A stretch of DNA of 64,000 nt from Eutrophocola sp964601805. Its GTDB lineage: Bacteria; Pseudomonadota; Gammaproteobacteria; Pseudomonadales; Pseudohongiellaceae. Shown here in pieces: positions 63,330-64,000 of the stretch; the stretch's first letter is position 1; each line of letters opens with the position of its first letter. The stretch spans positions 72,440 to 136,439 of the forward strand of contig CAZROW010000001.1 of the NCBI GenBank assembly GCA_964601805.1, given 5' to 3'. A program made the translations under genes and the position numbers. The notes under the pieces were generated by a model. It saw only the letters and a list, made by a program, of their open reading frames with translations. It was not told the origin of the DNA and searched no databases.

Positions 63330-63357
63330 TTGGGTCGAAAGCCGACCATATGAAAAA
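63330..63357 (-). repeat. Array palindrome R5
   Basis: GTCCGCTTTGGGTCGAAAGC then CGACCAT on the plus strand; arms GTCCGCTTT/AAAGCCGAC. The outermost member of the palindrome series. Confidence 0.65.
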
Positions 63358-63400
63358 AAGCCTCCAAAGGCACATTTTTATCCTAAAAAAGGCTTTTTTT
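63353..63400. terminator. Bidirectional terminator upstream of the small-gene array
   Basis: AAAAAAAGCCT (63353-63363) pairs with AGGCTTTTTTT (63390-63400). A 26-base loop lies between, and T-runs follow on both strands. It would insulate the array from transcription coming from the tRNA-Leu side. Confidence 0.6.
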
Positions 63401-63498
63401 AAAAGGTTCCGTTATGGGTCGTTAACAGAACTTTAGGAAAATATAAATTATGGAAAGGAGATTAGTTATTCAGACGTTACCGGGAGAATCTCTTGAGC

Positions 63499-63590
63499 TT
63501 TCTGGAAAGTAAACTCTTTGACACTTGTGATTCAGGAGAACTGCGTTCTCCCTGCTGGCTGTGTGTAAGCTCTGGGCTGGGGTTTTCCAG
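63499..63590 (+). repeat. 92-bp structured tandem repeat, copy 1
   Basis: Begins TTTCTGGAAA and ends GGGGTTTTCCAG, so the outer ends are complementary (CTGGAAA/TTTCCAG). The middle contains GGAGAAC, TGC and GTTCTCC, a perfect hairpin. Copy 2 starts 23 bases downstream. Strand is arbitrary. Confidence 0.75.
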
Positions 63591-63613
63591 GAATTAATTA
63601 GGATCTAGCTAGG

Positions 63614-63705
63614 TTTCTGGAAATTAAACTCTTAAGCATTTGTGATTCAGGAGAACTCCGTTCTCCCTACCGGCTGTGTGTAAGCTCTCGGTTGGAGTTT
63701 TCCAG
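63614..63705 (+). repeat. 92-bp structured tandem repeat, copy 2
   Basis: The same length as copy 1 and about 85% identical by eye, with the same outer ends and the same GGAGAAC/GTTCTCC hairpin. TTGTGATTCAGGAGAAC and GGCTGTGTGTAAGCTCT are the best conserved blocks. Most differences lie in the segments between those blocks. Confidence 0.75.
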
Positions 63706-63743
63706 TGCTTTCTTTCTCTTGTAAGTGTTTTTTAAAGGATAAA

Positions 63744-63830
63744 TGGTGCCCGGGGCCGGAATCGAACCGGCACGGTGTTTCCACCGAGGGATTTTAAGTC
63801 CCTTGCGTCTACCAATTTCGCCACCCGGGC
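63744..63830 (-). tRNA. tRNA-Leu (anticodon UAA)
   Basis: The minus strand begins GCCCGGGTGGCGAAATTGGT. It has the leucine-type long variable arm, anticodon TAA in GGGACTTAAAATCCC, the T-arm GGTTCGATTCC and encoded CCA (63744-63746). Acceptor arms GCCCGGG/CCCGGGC pair fully. Confidence 0.95.
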
Positions 63831-63874
63831 ATTGAGAGGGAAATGCTGGAAAACAGTGCGTTTTGCGGGGCGTA

Positions 63875-63880
63875 AGTATA
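63875..63880 (-). promoter_or_regulatory. Candidate -10 box for tRNA-Leu
   Basis: TATACT on the minus strand about 45 bases before the tRNA, followed by a GC-rich stretch (TTACGCCCCGC). A -35 box is not convincing. Confidence 0.45.
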
Positions 63881-64000
63881 GGGGATTTGCTGTGTGACTG
63901 CACCATTAGCCCCGTTTTATCTTTTATCCTTTTATCGACTCATTGAACAAGATAAAGACGCACGAATGGGAGCCCGGCACAAAAACACCGAAAGAGACTA

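Noticed and set aside
61774..63357. Integron cassette array with attC sites
   Set aside because: The palindromes are only about 30 bp and lack GTTRRRY/RYYYAAC ends, and no integron integrase is nearby.
63499..63705. CRISPR array
   Set aside because: Only two 92-bp units with one 23-bp spacer, repeat sequences differ, and no cas genes are present.
63667..63906. 79-codon minus-strand frame at the right end
   Set aside because: It runs straight through the tRNA-Leu gene.

Overview
The window is bacterial chromosome from a gammaproteobacterium, probably a marine or Pseudomonas/Cellvibrio-like lineage. The evidence is gene content and order: an rne/rluC divergent pair, then yceD-rpmF-fabD-fabG-acpP-fabF-pabC-mltG-tmk-holB-pilZ, a ThrH-type phosphotransferase, tusDCBE beside a YccA-type protein and tRNA-Ser, and cysB/cysH. 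Base composition is moderately GC-rich, TTG and GTG starts are frequent, and intergenic palindromes of REP type occur. I cannot name a genus from sequence alone. The assembly has four gaps of exactly 100 N. Two fall inside the AddA/AddB-like genes and look like real missing sequence. The other two are flanked by identical 55-base copies and are scaffolding artefacts that interrupt intact genes.

Layout. 1-2.4 kb: a membrane protein and a periplasmic cytochrome c/PQQ quinoprotein. 2.4-11.2 kb (minus): DAHP synthase, an AddAB-like recombination helicase/nuclease pair, and ETF-ubiquinone oxidoreductase, which diverges from etfBA. 13-19 kb: a YceI protein, RNase E with a leader of about 1 kb, RluC and a Maf pyrophosphatase. 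19.6-28.2 kb: L32, fatty-acid synthesis, and folate, peptidoglycan, dTMP, DNA polymerase delta-prime and PilZ genes in one co-directional block, from which plsX and fabH are absent. 28.2-32.4 kb (minus): an FAD oxidase with an in-frame stop, gamma-glutamyltransferase, AlkB and an Arc-like repressor. 32.5-37.1 kb: glutathione reductase, then an AT-richer patch with a GGDEF cyclase and a lone tyrosine recombinase. 37.5-45.4 kb: Prc protease, tRNA-Ser, a BI-1/YccA protein, tusDCBE (tRNA 2-thiolation relay), pabB, a CoA-type Nudix hydrolase and thrH. 45.7-50.3 kb: sulfur assimilation (APS-type CysH, CysB, TauE/SafE permease), a 5'-nucleotidase and MsrA. 50.4-53.4 kb: two ExeA/MshM-like ATPases, the second apparently frameshifted away from a membrane-anchored NTF2-like tail. 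53.4-57.9 kb (minus): pdxJ-glcD-glcE-glcF. 58-61.6 kb: membrane proteins and a lipoprotein metallo-hydrolase. 61.7-63.9 kb: an AT-rich accessory end holding three small single-TM genes in tandem (two clearly paralogous), each followed by a short palindrome, then a duplicated 92-bp structured unit and tRNA-Leu.

Most of the window is housekeeping. The least explained parts are the repeat-punctuated gene array beside tRNA-Leu, the 92-bp tandem unit, the 122-bp multi-hairpin element downstream of tRNA-Ser, the recombinase-associated inverted repeat, and the fused or frameshifted ATPase gene.
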